From the NCBI RefSeq assembly GCF_001613065.1, contig NZ_BDBQ01000081.1, forward strand, positions 1 through 64,000: DNA of 64,000 bases, written 5' to 3'. The stretch comes from Nocardia miyunensis NBRC 108239. Lineage in GTDB: Bacteria; Actinomycetota; Actinomycetes; Mycobacteriales; Mycobacteriaceae. The position numbers were made by a program, and so were the translations under genes. The notes beneath the pieces are model-generated. The model was not told where the DNA came from, did no database searches, and saw nothing but the letters and a program-made list of their open reading frames with translations. How positions within the stretch are numbered: position 1 is the first letter of the stretch; each line of letters starts with the position of its first letter. Positions 8,419-17,290 of the stretch are shown here, in pieces.

Positions 8419-9474
8419 GTGACAGCACAGCGCATGACATCCCGTTATCTCGGGCGGACCGGTGTTCTGGTCAGCCCACTCACCTTGGGCGCCATGAATT
8501 TCGGAGCCTGGGCCAATCAGGACAGTGACGACGCGATCCGGATCATCCACCGGGCGTTGGATTCCGGTATCACCGTGGTCGACACCGCCGATGTGTACTC
8601 CCAGGGGGAAAGCGAGCAGATCGTCGGCAAGGCTCTGGCCGACCGCCGTGACCAGGTGGTGCTGGCCACCAAATTCCACGCGCAGATCGGCAGCGACCCG
8701 AATTCCCGCGGCAATTCCCGTCGCTGGATCCTGCGCGCGGTCGAGGACAGTCTGCGCCGGCTGCGCACCGACTACATCGATCTGTATCAGATCCACCGCC
8801 CCGATCCCGAGGTCCCGCTGGAGGAAACCCTCTGGGCGCTGGACGATCTCGTCACCGCGGGCAAGATCCGCTACTACGGCACCACGACCTTCGAACCGCA
8901 CCAGTTGGTGGAGGCGCAGTGGGTGGCGCAGGACCGGCAGCTGCGCGGTCCAGTCACCGAGCAGCCGCCGTATTCGATTCTGGCTCGCGGCGCCGAGCGC
9001 GCCACGCTGCCGATCGCGCAGCGGTACGGATTGGGCGTGCTGCCCTGGAGTCCCCTGGCCGGTGGCTGGTTGTCGGGCCGCTACCGCGGCGGCGCGGACG
9101 CGCCCGCCTCCTCCAGGCTCGAGCGTCAGCCGCATCGGCACGATCCCACGCTGACGGTCAATCAGCGCAAACGGCTCGTCGCCGAGGAACTCGGCGGACT
9201 GGCCGACGAGGCCGGTCTGTCTCTGGTGCAGCTGGCCTTGGCGTTCGTCTTGCAGCATCCTGCCGTCAGCTCGGTAATCATCGGGCCGCGCACCGCGGAA
9301 CAGTTGGACGGTCAGCTGGGCGCGGTGGATGTGCGATTGAGTGCCGATGTCCTGGACCGCATCGATGAGATCGTCGCCCCCGGGGTGACGATCAGCCCCG
9401 CCGACGAAGGTTATCTACCGCCGTCGCTGGTCGATTCCGCCACCCGCCGCCACCTTTCCGGAGCTCACCGATGA
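8419..9474 (+). CDS. Aldo/keto reductase
   Basis: 351 residues from a GTG preceded by a GAGAGAAA ribosome site; an ATG five codons later is an alternative. The (beta/alpha)8 reductase pattern is clear: L-G-R-T-G-V-L-V-S-P-L at the N terminus and D-T-A-D-V-Y-S containing the catalytic Asp and Tyr. K-F-H carries the catalytic-Lys region, I-D-L-Y-Q-I-H the His, and I-I-G-P-R-T near the end the NADPH-binding segment. Likely reduces an aldehyde or ketone released by the monooxygenase(s) of this cluster, using NADPH. It overlaps the next AKR gene by four bases and is clearly paralogous to it. Confidence 0.85.
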   Translation: MTAQRMTSRYLGRTGVLVSPLTLGAMNFGAWANQDSDDAIRIIHRALDSGITVVDTADVYSQGESEQIVGKALADRRDQVVLATKFHAQIGSDPNSRGNSRRWILRAVEDSLRRLRTDYIDLYQIHRPDPEVPLEETLWALDDLVTAGKIRYYGTTTFEPHQLVEAQWVAQDRQLRGPVTEQPPYSILARGAERATLPIAQRYGLGVLPWSPLAGGWLSGRYRGGADAPASSRLERQPHRHDPTLTVNQRKRLVAEELGGLADEAGLSLVQLALAFVLQHPAVSSVIIGPRTAEQLDGQLGAVDVRLSADVLDRIDEIVAPGVTISPADEGYLPPSLVDSATRRHLSGAHR

Positions 9475-10505
9475 CCCTTTCCGACCTGCGTACCCTCGGC
9501 CGCACCGGGGTGCGGATCAGCCCATTCGTGTTGGGCGCCATGAACTTCGGGGCTCGGGGCAATACCGGCCACGACGAATCGATCGAGCTGATTCATCGCG
9601 CGCTCGACGCCGGAATCAACACCATCGATACCGCCGACACCTATTCCCGCGGCGAATCGGAGATCATCGTCGGCAAGGCGCTGGCCGGTCGCCGCGACGA
9701 GGTGATCCTGGCCAGTAAGTTCCACAATCCGGTCGACGACGATCCGGCGCACCGCGGCAATTCCCGGCGCTGGATCATCCGGGCGGTGGAGGATTCGCTG
9801 CGCCGCCTGGGCGTCGATCATCTGGATCTGTATCAGGTGCACCGTCCCGAATCGGTCACCGCCGTCGAGGAGACGGTGGGCACACTCGATGATCTGGTCC
9901 GGTCGGGCAAGATTCGCTACTACGGCACCTCGGTGTTCTCGCCCGCGGAATTGATCGAGGTGCAGTGGGCGGCCGATCGGCGGCGATTGCGCCGGGCGGT
10001 CAGCGAGCAGGTGCCGTATTCGCTGCTGGTGCGCGGCATCGAACGCGAAACCCTGCCCATCGCAAGGAAATACGGGCTCGGTGTGCTGACCTACGGTCCG
10101 CTGGCGGCAGGCTGGCTGACCGGCAACTACCGCCTCGGAGCCGCGCAGCCGCTCTCGCGCCGGGCCGACCTGATCCCGGGCCGCTTCGATATCGACGCCC
10201 CGGCCAACGCCCTCAAACTGGCCGCCGCCGACGCACTGGCCCGGCTGGCCGAGGAGGCCGGACTGAACCTTATCGACTTGGCGATCGGTTTCGCGGCTGC
10301 GCATCCGGACGTGTCGGGCATCATCATCGGCCCGCGCACCCGCGCCCATCTCGACACCTAGCTACGCGCCGCGGACGTGACACTCGAACCGGACGTGCTG
10401 GACCGCATCGACGAAATCGTCCCGCCCGGAACGTATTTCAACGAACGCGACACCGGCAAGATCCCCGACGCCCTCGCCGACCCGAAATTGCGTCGCTCGG
10501 CCTGA
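9471..10505 (+). pseudogene. Aldo/keto reductase interrupted by a single in-frame amber codon
   Basis: The first 296 codons encode an intact AKR barrel (L-G-R-T-G-V-R-I-S, D-T-A-D-T-Y-S, L-D-L-Y-Q-V-H, I-I-G-P-R-T). A TAG follows at 10359-10361. The same frame then continues for 47 sense codons to a TGA at 10503-10505. The downstream part reads L-R-A-A-D-V-T-L-E-P-D-V-L-D-R-I-D-E-I and matches the C terminus of the paralogue just upstream, V-D-V-R-L-S-A-D-V-L-D-R-I-D-E-I. The stop aligns with a Gln in that paralogue, so a CAG-to-TAG change explains it. A hairpin terminator lies 14 bp past the original end. The truncated 296-residue protein could retain partial function, or the codon could be read through. 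Confidence 0.75.
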
Positions 10506-10519
10506 GCGCCGCGTCGGTC

Positions 10520-10549
10520 CGTCCGCTCCGGCAGCATCCGGAGCGGACG
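10520..10549. terminator. Strong hairpin, likely transcription terminator
   Basis: CGTCCGCTCCGG, a 6-base loop, then CCGGAGCGGACG make a perfect 12-bp stem. It starts 14 bp after the original stop (10505) of the AKR gene and closes the 3282-10505 operon. No T-run follows, which is common in high-GC actinobacteria. Confidence 0.6.
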
Positions 10550-10583
10550 ATCGAAGGGCAGACTCGGCGTGCCCGCACATCGT

Positions 10584-10952
10584 CATCAATATCAAAATCC
10601 CCGCATCGGCCACTGCGACCGCATACCCGTCTCGCGCCAATACGACCGGTCCGGAATCGGCGGAAAGACGCTGCACGGCAACGTCAACCGGTTCGCGGAC
10701 CCCAATCACCGGCAGCGGCGGATCGAGGTGGTCGGTCACCGGATCGGCGTCGGGCGCGGCGGCGAGCCGCGACGCCGACACCGCGCCGAGGATCTCCGCG
10801 ATCACCGCATGTCCGGCACTCTTGCGCGCCAGGCGGACCGGTAGTGCGGTGGCGTCGCCGAGCAGCTCGCGCGCCCGGCCCACCGACACATCCGACGGTA
10901 TGAACATGTGGGCGGGCTCATCGGCCGGGAGCTGCGCGACCTCGCCCACGGT
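10584..10952 (-). pseudogene. CBS-domain remnant resembling the C terminus of cystathionine beta-synthase
   Basis: An open frame runs on the minus strand from about 11048 through this stretch. The encoded segment has S-V-G-R-A-R-E-L-L, then I-L-G-A-V-S-A-S-R-L and a D-H-L-D-P-P-L-P-V-I-G-V-R-E-P-V stretch ending in G-Y-A-V-A-V-A. This follows the pattern of the paired CBS domains at the C terminus of actinobacterial cystathionine beta-synthase, including its P-P-L-P-[LV]-[IV]-G motif. The PLP catalytic domain is absent; upstream lies a decayed toxin gene. The open frame continues into antisense of the AKR tail without obvious homology. I read this as a decayed fragment of a transsulfuration gene, though a small stand-alone CBS protein is possible. 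Confidence 0.45.
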
Positions 10953-11020
10953 CGGTCCAGTCCGAGATTTTCCCCGCGCTGGGCGATCAAACGGTGGCGT
11001 CGCTCTGGCAACGCCGGTCG

Positions 11021-11517
11021 TCATCGCGTCAGGAGTGTTTGCCGCCAATCAGCGAATCGCCGACGCATTGCAGTGATGAGCTCGGCCGGGGTGTCGTACT
11101 CGGCGAATGCGTCGTCGGTGATCTGGGTGAGTGCGCCGAGTGCATCGGCGAACATTCGAAAATCGAAGCCGCTGTCAGCGCTCTGGGCATTTTGTTTGCG
11201 ACGGCGTCGTCGGGGTGTAGGACCGGTCCGATGTCGAGTAGAACCGGTGGGTGTGCACGCCAGTCGGCCGACAGTTCCAGTTTGTCCGTGGTGGCATCGG
11301 GTTCGGCAGGGGCGGCGACCAATAGGCGGGCGAAGGTGTCGCCGCTCATCGTCGTGGTGACCACGTATCCGTGCTGTTCGAGGGCGGTGATGACGGCCTC
11401 GACCGCCCCGGTGAAGTCGGCTCGACGATGCCAGTCGGTGAACAGGTCTACGTCGCCGCTGGGGCGGTTCCCCATTCCGTGGGCGCGGATGGCGTAGCCG
11501 CCGGCGAGGGCGAATCC
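11021..11517 (-). pseudogene. AbiEii-type nucleotidyltransferase toxin, decayed
   Basis: Three pieces of one AbiEii-family protein are visible. Immediately after a TAA (11518-11520) the same frame reads G-F-A-L-A-G-G-Y-A-I-R-A-H-G and then R-P-S-G-D-V-D-L-F-T-D, the nucleotidyltransferase active-site motif. That frame continues to D-D-A-V-A-N-K-M. The C-terminal part, starting D-S-G-F-D-F-R-M-F-A-D-A-L, is in another frame and ends at TGA 11021-11023. The segment that normally joins them (the R-D-x-x-D-V-D-A region) is missing. So the gene has a stop near its start, an internal deletion and a frameshift. In an intact system this would be the toxin of an AbiE-like pair. Confidence 0.7.
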
Positions 11518-11862
11518 TTATGCCGAGGCCAGTCGGCTGAGCTGGGCGAGTTCGGGGAAACGGGATTCCCAGGCGCGCTTGATCTGTAGCGGAAGCCAGA
11601 TGTAGGACCAGAGCCGTTTGAGGACTGCTTCGTCGAGGTACGTGTACAGGTCGGTCGGGCTGGCTGCTTCGTTGATAACTGTGCGGTAGAGGTCGACGAT
11701 TCTGCCGGGCCGGTCGAGGTCGTACTCGGCGTGGCCGGACCAGTCGAGATGCGTCGGGAGGTTGACGATGCCACTGGTCGGGCCTGTGAGCAGGTGCAGA
11801 TCGTCGGGTACCGCTACAGGCTTGTGGTACCCCGGCTTGTCGTGCGCGAGCTCCGGCATCAT
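11518..11862 (-). CDS. Small protein encoded next to AbiEii, possible antitoxin or partner
   Basis: 114 residues, ATG start. It has a V-N-L-P-T-H-L-D-W-S-G segment, D-L-Y-R-T-V-I-N-E-A-A, and L-K-R-L-W-S-Y-I-W-L-P followed by R-A-W-E-S-R-F-P-E-L. From memory, actinobacterial genes of this kind commonly precede AbiEii nucleotidyltransferase genes, but I cannot name a characterised function. The last residues (Q-L-S-R-L-A-S-A) look like they belong to the start of the AbiEii protein rather than to this one. A deletion therefore probably fused the two reading frames just before the TAA. Confidence 0.55.
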   Translation of the reverse strand: MMPELAHDKPGYHKPVAVPDDLHLLTGPTSGIVNLPTHLDWSGHAEYDLDRPGRIVDLYRTVINEAASPTDLYTYLDEAVLKRLWSYIWLPLQIKRAWESRFPELAQLSRLASA

Positions 11863-11980
11863 TCCCTCCTCGTGGGATGTTCTCTGGTAGTCAGCCTACC
11901 GTCGACGTAGGACGGTCTGAGACAAGCTCTCGGCACTGGGCGCGCACCGGACGGTGCAGTCACGCTTATCGAATCGTTTA

Positions 11981-11992
11981 GTTCAACTGAAC
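11981..11992. promoter_or_regulatory. Small palindrome upstream of importer operon
   Basis: GTTCA, two bases, TGAAC form a perfect short dyad in an AT-richer stretch about 120 bp before the binding-protein start at 12115. The location suits an operator for the 12115-23700 operon. No regulator gene sits beside it. Confidence 0.3.
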
Positions 11993-12051
11993 CTTTTCAT
12001 GCGCCAATCATCAACCGACGCTTAGGGTTTCGATCAGCGTGAGCGGACCCG

Positions 12052-12094
12052 TCGCTTTCCGGCAAAGCGAGTGGTGCACTGTGAGGACCACTCG
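12052..12094 (+). promoter_or_regulatory. Two adjoining hairpins in the 5' leader of the importer operon
   Basis: Hairpin 1 pairs TCGCTTT (12052-12058) with AAAGCGA (12064-12070) around CCGGC. Hairpin 2 pairs CGAGTGGT (12068-12075) with ACCACTCG (12087-12094). They share the bases CGA, so they cannot both form completely. The ATG is 20 bases after hairpin 2, and no good ribosome site is seen in between. This looks like a structured leader; I could not match it to a known riboswitch class. Confidence 0.4.
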
Positions 12095-12114
12095 ACGAAA
12101 GATCCCCAAACGCA

Positions 12115-13740
12115 ATGAGGAATATTCGATTCCGCACGCTCATGGCCGTCGCCGCGGTTGCCGCCGTACTCGCCGGATGCGGTGATTCATCCTCGTCCGG
12201 CGAGGAATCGGCCGGTCCGCCCGTCTACGGCGGGACGTTGCAGTTCTACGATCCGATTCAGTACAACGCCTGGACGCCCACCAATTCGATCTGGTCCAAC
12301 AGTCAGGTCACCAATAATCTGGCCGACCGGCTGACCTGGCAGGACCCGAAAACCGGCGCCATCGAACCGTGGCTGGCGAGTTCGTGGCAGATCGGCCCGG
12401 ACAAATTGAGCTATACCTTCCATCTGCGTCCGGGCGTCACCTTCAGCAACGGCGACCCGGTGGACGCTGCCATTGTGAAGGCCAATTACGATCAGCACGG
12501 TTTCGGTGACGCGAAACTCGGAATTCCGCCGGACACGTTCTTCTCCGACTATCAGGGCGCCGAGGTGCTCGACCCGCTCACGGTACGGATCTCGTTCACC
12601 AAGCCGAATGCCGGATTCTTGCAGGTCGCCTCCACTTATCGCGCCGGTTCCATTTTGGCCCGCCCCTTCCTGGACAAGGATCTCAACGGTCAGGGACAGG
12701 CCCGCAACTGGATCGGGTCCGGTCCGTTCGTGGTCGAATCCGTCGACGGCACAACGGGTATCACGCTCAAACGCCGCGACGACTACAACTGGGCGCCGAC
12801 GGGTTCGCGTCATCAGGGCAAGGCGTATCTGGAGCGGATCGTGTTCAAGACCGTCCCCGAGGCGGGTACCCGGGTCGGTGCGCTGCAATCCGGTCAGGCG
12901 CAGATCGCCCGCAACATCGCGCCCTACGACGAGGACACCGTCACCTCCGGCGGCGGTCACATCGAGGCGTTCCCGGTGCAGGGAGAGACCAATAAACTTG
13001 CGGCCCAGCTGAATTCGGCGACGCCGATCACCGACGAGAATGTGCGCCTGGCGTTGCAGGCGGCCACGGACCGCGACGAGATCAACCGGACCGTACTCTC
13101 GCCCAGCTATCCGGTCCCGACCAGCCTGCTGGTCAAGGGCACCCCGGGCCGCGGTGACGCCACCGCATACCTGCGCTACGACCTGAAGAAGGCGGATGCC
13201 CTGCTCGACGCGGACGGCTGGAAGAAGGGTGCCGACGGTATCCGGACCAAGAACGGCGCCCGGCTGCACTTCGACATCTGGGTCGCGCCGTACTACCAGG
13301 TGTCGCAATCGGTGCTGGAACTGCTTCAGTCGCAATGGAAGAAGGCCGGTGTCGAGCTGACCATCCACAGTGCCTCCCAGACCGAATACGAGGCCGCCGA
13401 GGGCGCGCACCGGCCGGACTGGGGACTCGTGCAGGGACAGACCTCGCGCGCCGAACCCGATGTGCTGCGCACCGGATTCGACAGTTCCGCGGCCAACGAA
13501 CTCGACGAGACGACACCGGACCAGAAATTGAACGATCTGGTGCGGGCGCAGGCATTCGAATTCGATCCCGCGGCGCGCGCGAAGGATGTGCGGGCGATCG
13601 AGGACTACGTGTTCTCGCAGGGGTATGTGATTCCGCTCTACGACGAGACCCAGGTGTTCGGCCTCGCGTCGAGCGTGCACGGCTTCGCGACCGAATCGAC
13701 CGCTCGCAGCTGGCTTTACGACACCTGGCTGTCGAAGTAG
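12115..13740 (+). CDS. ABC importer substrate-binding lipoprotein, peptide/nickel (SBP_bac_5) family
   Basis: 541 residues. The signal peptide ends in L-A-G-C (Cys22). Family motifs include Y-G-G-T-L-Q-F-Y, E-P-W-L-A-S-S-W and F-H-L-R-P-G-V-T-F-S-N-G. It is clearly paralogous to the binding protein at 3282-4949, sharing the order of motifs and the D-T-W end. It heads a long operon: two permeases and a fused ATPase, then five flavoenzyme genes with overlapping or near-overlapping ends. The ligand is therefore probably the substrate, or a substrate mixture, for those monooxygenases. Confidence 0.86.
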   Translation: MRNIRFRTLMAVAAVAAVLAGCGDSSSSGEESAGPPVYGGTLQFYDPIQYNAWTPTNSIWSNSQVTNNLADRLTWQDPKTGAIEPWLASSWQIGPDKLSYTFHLRPGVTFSNGDPVDAAIVKANYDQHGFGDAKLGIPPDTFFSDYQGAEVLDPLTVRISFTKPNAGFLQVASTYRAGSILARPFLDKDLNGQGQARNWIGSGPFVVESVDGTTGITLKRRDDYNWAPTGSRHQGKAYLERIVFKTVPEAGTRVGALQSGQAQIARNIAPYDEDTVTSGGGHIEAFPVQGETNKLAAQLNSATPITDENVRLALQAATDRDEINRTVLSPSYPVPTSLLVKGTPGRGDATAYLRYDLKKADALLDADGWKKGADGIRTKNGARLHFDIWVAPYYQVSQSVLELLQSQWKKAGVELTIHSASQTEYEAAEGAHRPDWGLVQGQTSRAEPDVLRTGFDSSAANELDETTPDQKLNDLVRAQAFEFDPAARAKDVRAIEDYVFSQGYVIPLYDETQVFGLASSVHGFATESTARSWLYDTWLSK

Positions 13741-13746
13741 GAGGGA

Positions 13747-14775
13747 ATGCCGATGCGCGGCTATATCGTGAAACGGCTGGCCCAGGCCGTGCTGGTGTTG
13801 TGGGCCGCGTACACGCTGTCGTTCGTACTGCTCAGTGCGCTGCCCGGTGACGCGGTGACCAACCGCATCCAGAATCCGGACGCCCAGATCTCGCCGCAGG
13901 CGGGCCGGGTGATGCTGGCCTACTATGGCCTGGATCGTCCTGTGCCCCAACAGTATCTGCGTGACCTGGGCGGCGTGCTCACCGGAAATCTCGGCTACTC
14001 GCTCACCAACGGCAAGACCGTGAGCGAACTGATCGGCGCGGCGTTGCCGAAGACGTTGCAGCTCACCGGATCCGCGTTCGTCTTCGGTGTGCTGTTCGCG
14101 GCCGTCGTCGCGGTGGCGGGCAACTACGCGCCGTGGCGGTGGTCGCGAACCGCGCTGGGCACGGTTCCGGCGCTGTTCGCCTCGGTGCCGACATTCGTCA
14201 TCGGCATTCTGGCATTGCAGCTGCTCTCGTTCCGTATGCATCTGATCCCCTCGGTCGACGACGGCAGCATCACCGCGCTGATCGCCCCGGCCGTGACGCT
14301 GGGTCTGCTGATCGCCGCGCCGATTTCGCAGGTGTTCGCGACCTCGATCCGGCAGACCCGCGCGCGTCCGTTCGTGCATGTGCTGCACGCCAAGGGCGCG
14401 GGGGAGGGGTTCATCTTCCGCAAGGACATCCTGCGCAACTCCTCACTGCCGGTGCTGACCCTGCTGGGATTGGCGCTGGGTGAACTCATCGCCGGTTCGG
14501 TGGTGACCGAAGCGGTCTACGCGCGCGACGGAATCGGGCAGCTCACCGTAAGCGCGGTCGGTACGCAGGATCTGCCGGTCGTCCAGGGGGTGGTGCTGCT
14601 GTCGACCCTGGTCTACGTGGTGGTGAATCTGGTCGTGGATCTGCTGTATCCGCTGCTCGACCCACGGGTGCTGCTCCGGGGCCGCGCTCGCCGCCCGGCG
14701 ACCGGAACCGTCACCGCGGCAACCGATTCCGTCACCGCGCCCACCGAACGCCTGCCCGAGGCGGTGCGGTCATGA
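13747..14775 (+). CDS. ABC importer permease, DppB/OppB family
   Basis: 342 residues, ATG six bases after the binding-protein stop with GGAGGG just before it; a second ATG two codons on is possible. The N terminus R-G-Y-I-V-K-R-L-A-Q-A, membrane helix and Y-Y-G-L-D-R-P-V-P-Q-Q-Y-L loop are typical. The coupling motif is near F-R-K-D-I-L-R-N-S-S. A C-terminal tail of about 35 residues rich in T/A/P is unusual compared with the paralogue at 4954-5907 and probably lies in the cytoplasm. It forms the channel with the next gene product, which it overlaps by four bases. Confidence 0.86.
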   Translation: MPMRGYIVKRLAQAVLVLWAAYTLSFVLLSALPGDAVTNRIQNPDAQISPQAGRVMLAYYGLDRPVPQQYLRDLGGVLTGNLGYSLTNGKTVSELIGAALPKTLQLTGSAFVFGVLFAAVVAVAGNYAPWRWSRTALGTVPALFASVPTFVIGILALQLLSFRMHLIPSVDDGSITALIAPAVTLGLLIAAPISQVFATSIRQTRARPFVHVLHAKGAGEGFIFRKDILRNSSLPVLTLLGLALGELIAGSVVTEAVYARDGIGQLTVSAVGTQDLPVVQGVVLLSTLVYVVVNLVVDLLYPLLDPRVLLRGRARRPATGTVTAATDSVTAPTERLPEAVRS

Positions 14776-15647
14776 CGGCGATCATCGAACCGACGCCGGT
14801 TGCGGACACCGGCCCGGAACCCCGTCCCGGCGTGCGGGCGACAGTGCGCTGGGCGGCAGGACACGTGGGTCTGGTGGCGGCCGTCGTGGTCGTTGCCACG
14901 GTCGCGTTGTGGGCCCTGATTCCAGAACTTTTCGTGCACTACGACCCCTATGCGGTCGATACCGCACACAAGCTGAAGCCGCCCTCGGGCGCGCACTGGT
15001 TCGGCACCGATCAGCTCGGCCGCGACCTCTACGCCCGCGTCGTCTACGGGGCGCGCGCCTCGCTGACCGGATCGGCGTTGGCGGTCGGAGTGGCCGTACT
15101 CGTCGGAACGCTGGTCGGTTCGGCGGCGGGATGGTTCGCCGGATTCACCGACGGCCTGCTGATGCGCGCGATCGACGTGGTGCTGTCTATTCCTGGCTTC
15201 CTGCTCGCGATCACCCTGGTCGTGCTGCTCGGCTTCGGGGTGTGGCAGGCGGGGATCGCGGTGGGGCTGACCTCCTCGGCCACCTTCGCCCGGCTGATTC
15301 GGTCCGAGGTGCTCGAGGCGCGAACCAGCGCCTACGTCGAGGCCGCGATCACCAGTGGCGCTTCGACTCTCGACATTCTGCGGCGGCATGTGATCCCGAA
15401 TTCGATCGCGCCGACGATCGCGTTGATCACGGTGCAGTTCGGGATCGCGATCGTCTGGATCGCCTCGCTGAGTTTCCTCGGCCTGGGCGCCCAACCGCCG
15501 GAACCGGAATGGGGCCGGTTGGTCGCCGACGGCCGCAACTACATCGCGACCCGCGGCTGGCTCACGCTGTGGCCGGCGCTGACCGTCGTCGCGGTGGTAT
15601 TGGCGACCAACCACATCTCCCGCCACGTCACCAGGAGGTCGTCGTGA
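14772..15647 (+). CDS. ABC importer permease, DppC/OppC family
   Basis: 291 residues; ATGA overlap with the gene before. It shows the DppC signature W-F-G-T-D-Q-L-G-R-D-L-Y-A-R, followed by helices and the coupling helix at L-R-R-H-V-I-P-N-S. The end W-G-R-L-V-A-D-G-R is conserved. Second channel subunit of the 12115-17290 importer, paralogous to 5904-6782. The stop overlaps the GTG of the ATPase gene. Confidence 0.87.
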   Translation: MTAIIEPTPVADTGPEPRPGVRATVRWAAGHVGLVAAVVVVATVALWALIPELFVHYDPYAVDTAHKLKPPSGAHWFGTDQLGRDLYARVVYGARASLTGSALAVGVAVLVGTLVGSAAGWFAGFTDGLLMRAIDVVLSIPGFLLAITLVVLLGFGVWQAGIAVGLTSSATFARLIRSEVLEARTSAYVEAAITSGASTLDILRRHVIPNSIAPTIALITVQFGIAIVWIASLSFLGLGAQPPEPEWGRLVADGRNYIATRGWLTLWPALTVVAVVLATNHISRHVTRRSS

Positions 15648-17290
15648 CCATCGCGCAGGAATCCGCTCGCACCGAGGTGCCGGTGGGCCTGGCACCCGTG
15701 CTGGCGGTAACCGACCTGACCGTTGGTTACCGGCGCGCGGGCCGTCTCGGACCCGTCGTGCACGACGTATCGTTCGAGGTTCCGCCCGGGCGGACGCTGG
15801 CGCTGGTCGGTGAATCCGGTTCGGGCAAAACGACTCTCGCGCATGCCGTGCTCGGGCTGCTGCCGGATAACGGCGCGGTGCTGGATGGCCGGATCACGTT
15901 CCGCGACCAGGTGCTCACCGACCTGACCGCCAAGGGCTGGCGCGATATCCGGGGACGTGCGGTAGCACTGGTCCCGCAGGACCCGGCGGTCTCGCTGGAC
16001 CCGGTGCGGCGCGTGGGCCGCCAAGTCGAGGATGTGTTGCTCCTGCACACCGACCTGGATGCCACCGCGCGCCGCGAGCGGGTCCACGAGCTGTTCGACG
16101 CGGTCGGGCTCGACGACGTGCGCCGCCGTTTCCGGCAGTATCCCCACGAACTGTCCGGCGGGATGCGCCAGCGCGTGCTCATCGCGGCGGCGATCGCGGC
16201 CGAACCCGATCTGATCATCGCCGACGAGCCGACCTCCGCGCTCGACGCGACGGTGCAGAAACAGGTACTCGACCTGCTCGACGATATCCGAACCCGCAGC
16301 GGCACAGGCATATTGCTGGTGACCCACGACCTCGGCGTCGCCGCCGACCGTGCCGACCTCATCGGCGTGATGCGCGCGGGCAGGCTCGTCGAACTGGAAC
16401 CAGCCGACCGGCTCGTGGGCAGCCCGCGCCACGACTACACCCGGCATCTGCTCGACAGCGTTCCCTCGCGACGTGCTCGCGCGTCGGCCCGTGCGCCGAT
16501 CGCCGCCGATCGGCCGACGGTGATCGATGTGGCGGATCTGCGCAAGGATTACGGTGATTTCACCGCGTTGGACGGTATCTCCTTCCAGGTCCGCGCCGGG
16601 GAGACCTTCGCCGTCGTCGGCGAATCCGGCAGTGGCAAGTCCACCACCGCCCGCGTGCTCACCGGCCTGACCGCCGCGACCTCGGGCCGAGTGACGTTGC
16701 TGGGCAACGACATCACCCGTCTCGGCCGCCGCGAGTTCCGGCCGCTGCGGCGCGAGGTGCAGATCGTGTACCAGAATCCGTACGCCTCGTTCGATCCCCG
16801 CTTCGAGGTCTACGACGTCGTCGACGAGCCGCTGCGCTCGTTCCGGCGCAAGCGGGGCCGCCGTGCCGACGCCGACCGGGTGATCGCCGCGCTGGAGGCC
16901 ACGGCACTGCCGCCCGATATCGCGCGGCGGCATCCACGCGAGCTCTCGGGCGGCCAGCGGCAACGAGTGGCCATCGCGCGCGCCCTGGTCCTCGAACCGA
17001 AGATCCTGATCCTGGACGAACCGATCTCCGCGCTCGACGTGTCGGTGGCGGCGCAGATCCTGGATCTGCTGCGCACCCTGCAACGCGAGCGGGGCCTGAC
17101 CTACCTGTTCATCTCCCACGATCTGGCCGTGGTCCGGGCGATCTCGGATCGGGTCGCGGTGATGCAACACGGCCGGATCGTCGAACAGGGCCCGGTCGAA
17201 CGCGTTTTCGACTCTCCCGCAACGGAATACACCAACCGGTTGATCAACGCGATCGCCGGCCGCCGCTCGGCTCCAGGAGGAACATCATGA
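15644..17290 (+). CDS. Fused two-domain ABC importer ATPase, DppD-DppF type
   Basis: 548 residues from a GTG that has AGGAGG eight bases upstream and overlaps the permease stop. Domain 1: Walker A G-E-S-G-S-G-K-T near residue 56, signature L-S-G-G-M-R-Q-R. Domain 2: Walker A G-E-S-G-S-G-K-S near residue 326, signature L-S-G-G-Q-R-Q-R. Each has a Walker B followed by the D-E-P-[TI]-S-A-L-D motif. It drives the second peptide-type importer. Paralogous to the ATPase at 6779-8395, suggesting the whole importer cassette was duplicated or acquired twice. Confidence 0.88.
   Translation: MTIAQESARTEVPVGLAPVLAVTDLTVGYRRAGRLGPVVHDVSFEVPPGRTLALVGESGSGKTTLAHAVLGLLPDNGAVLDGRITFRDQVLTDLTAKGWRDIRGRAVALVPQDPAVSLDPVRRVGRQVEDVLLLHTDLDATARRERVHELFDAVGLDDVRRRFRQYPHELSGGMRQRVLIAAAIAAEPDLIIADEPTSALDATVQKQVLDLLDDIRTRSGTGILLVTHDLGVAADRADLIGVMRAGRLVELEPADRLVGSPRHDYTRHLLDSVPSRRARASARAPIAADRPTVIDVADLRKDYGDFTALDGISFQVRAGETFAVVGESGSGKSTTARVLTGLTAATSGRVTLLGNDITRLGRREFRPLRREVQIVYQNPYASFDPRFEVYDVVDEPLRSFRRKRGRRADADRVIAALEATALPPDIARRHPRELSGGQRQRVAIARALVLEPKILILDEPISALDVSVAAQILDLLRTLQRERGLTYLFISHDLAVVRAISDRVAVMQHGRIVEQGPVERVFDSPATEYTNRLINAIAGRRSAPGGTS

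Noticed and set aside
12187..14388. 733-codon open frame on the minus strand opposite the importer genes
   Set aside because: It is the antisense of two clearly homologous genes; in high-GC DNA the opposite strand is often open. The product is His/Arg-rich and unlike any family.
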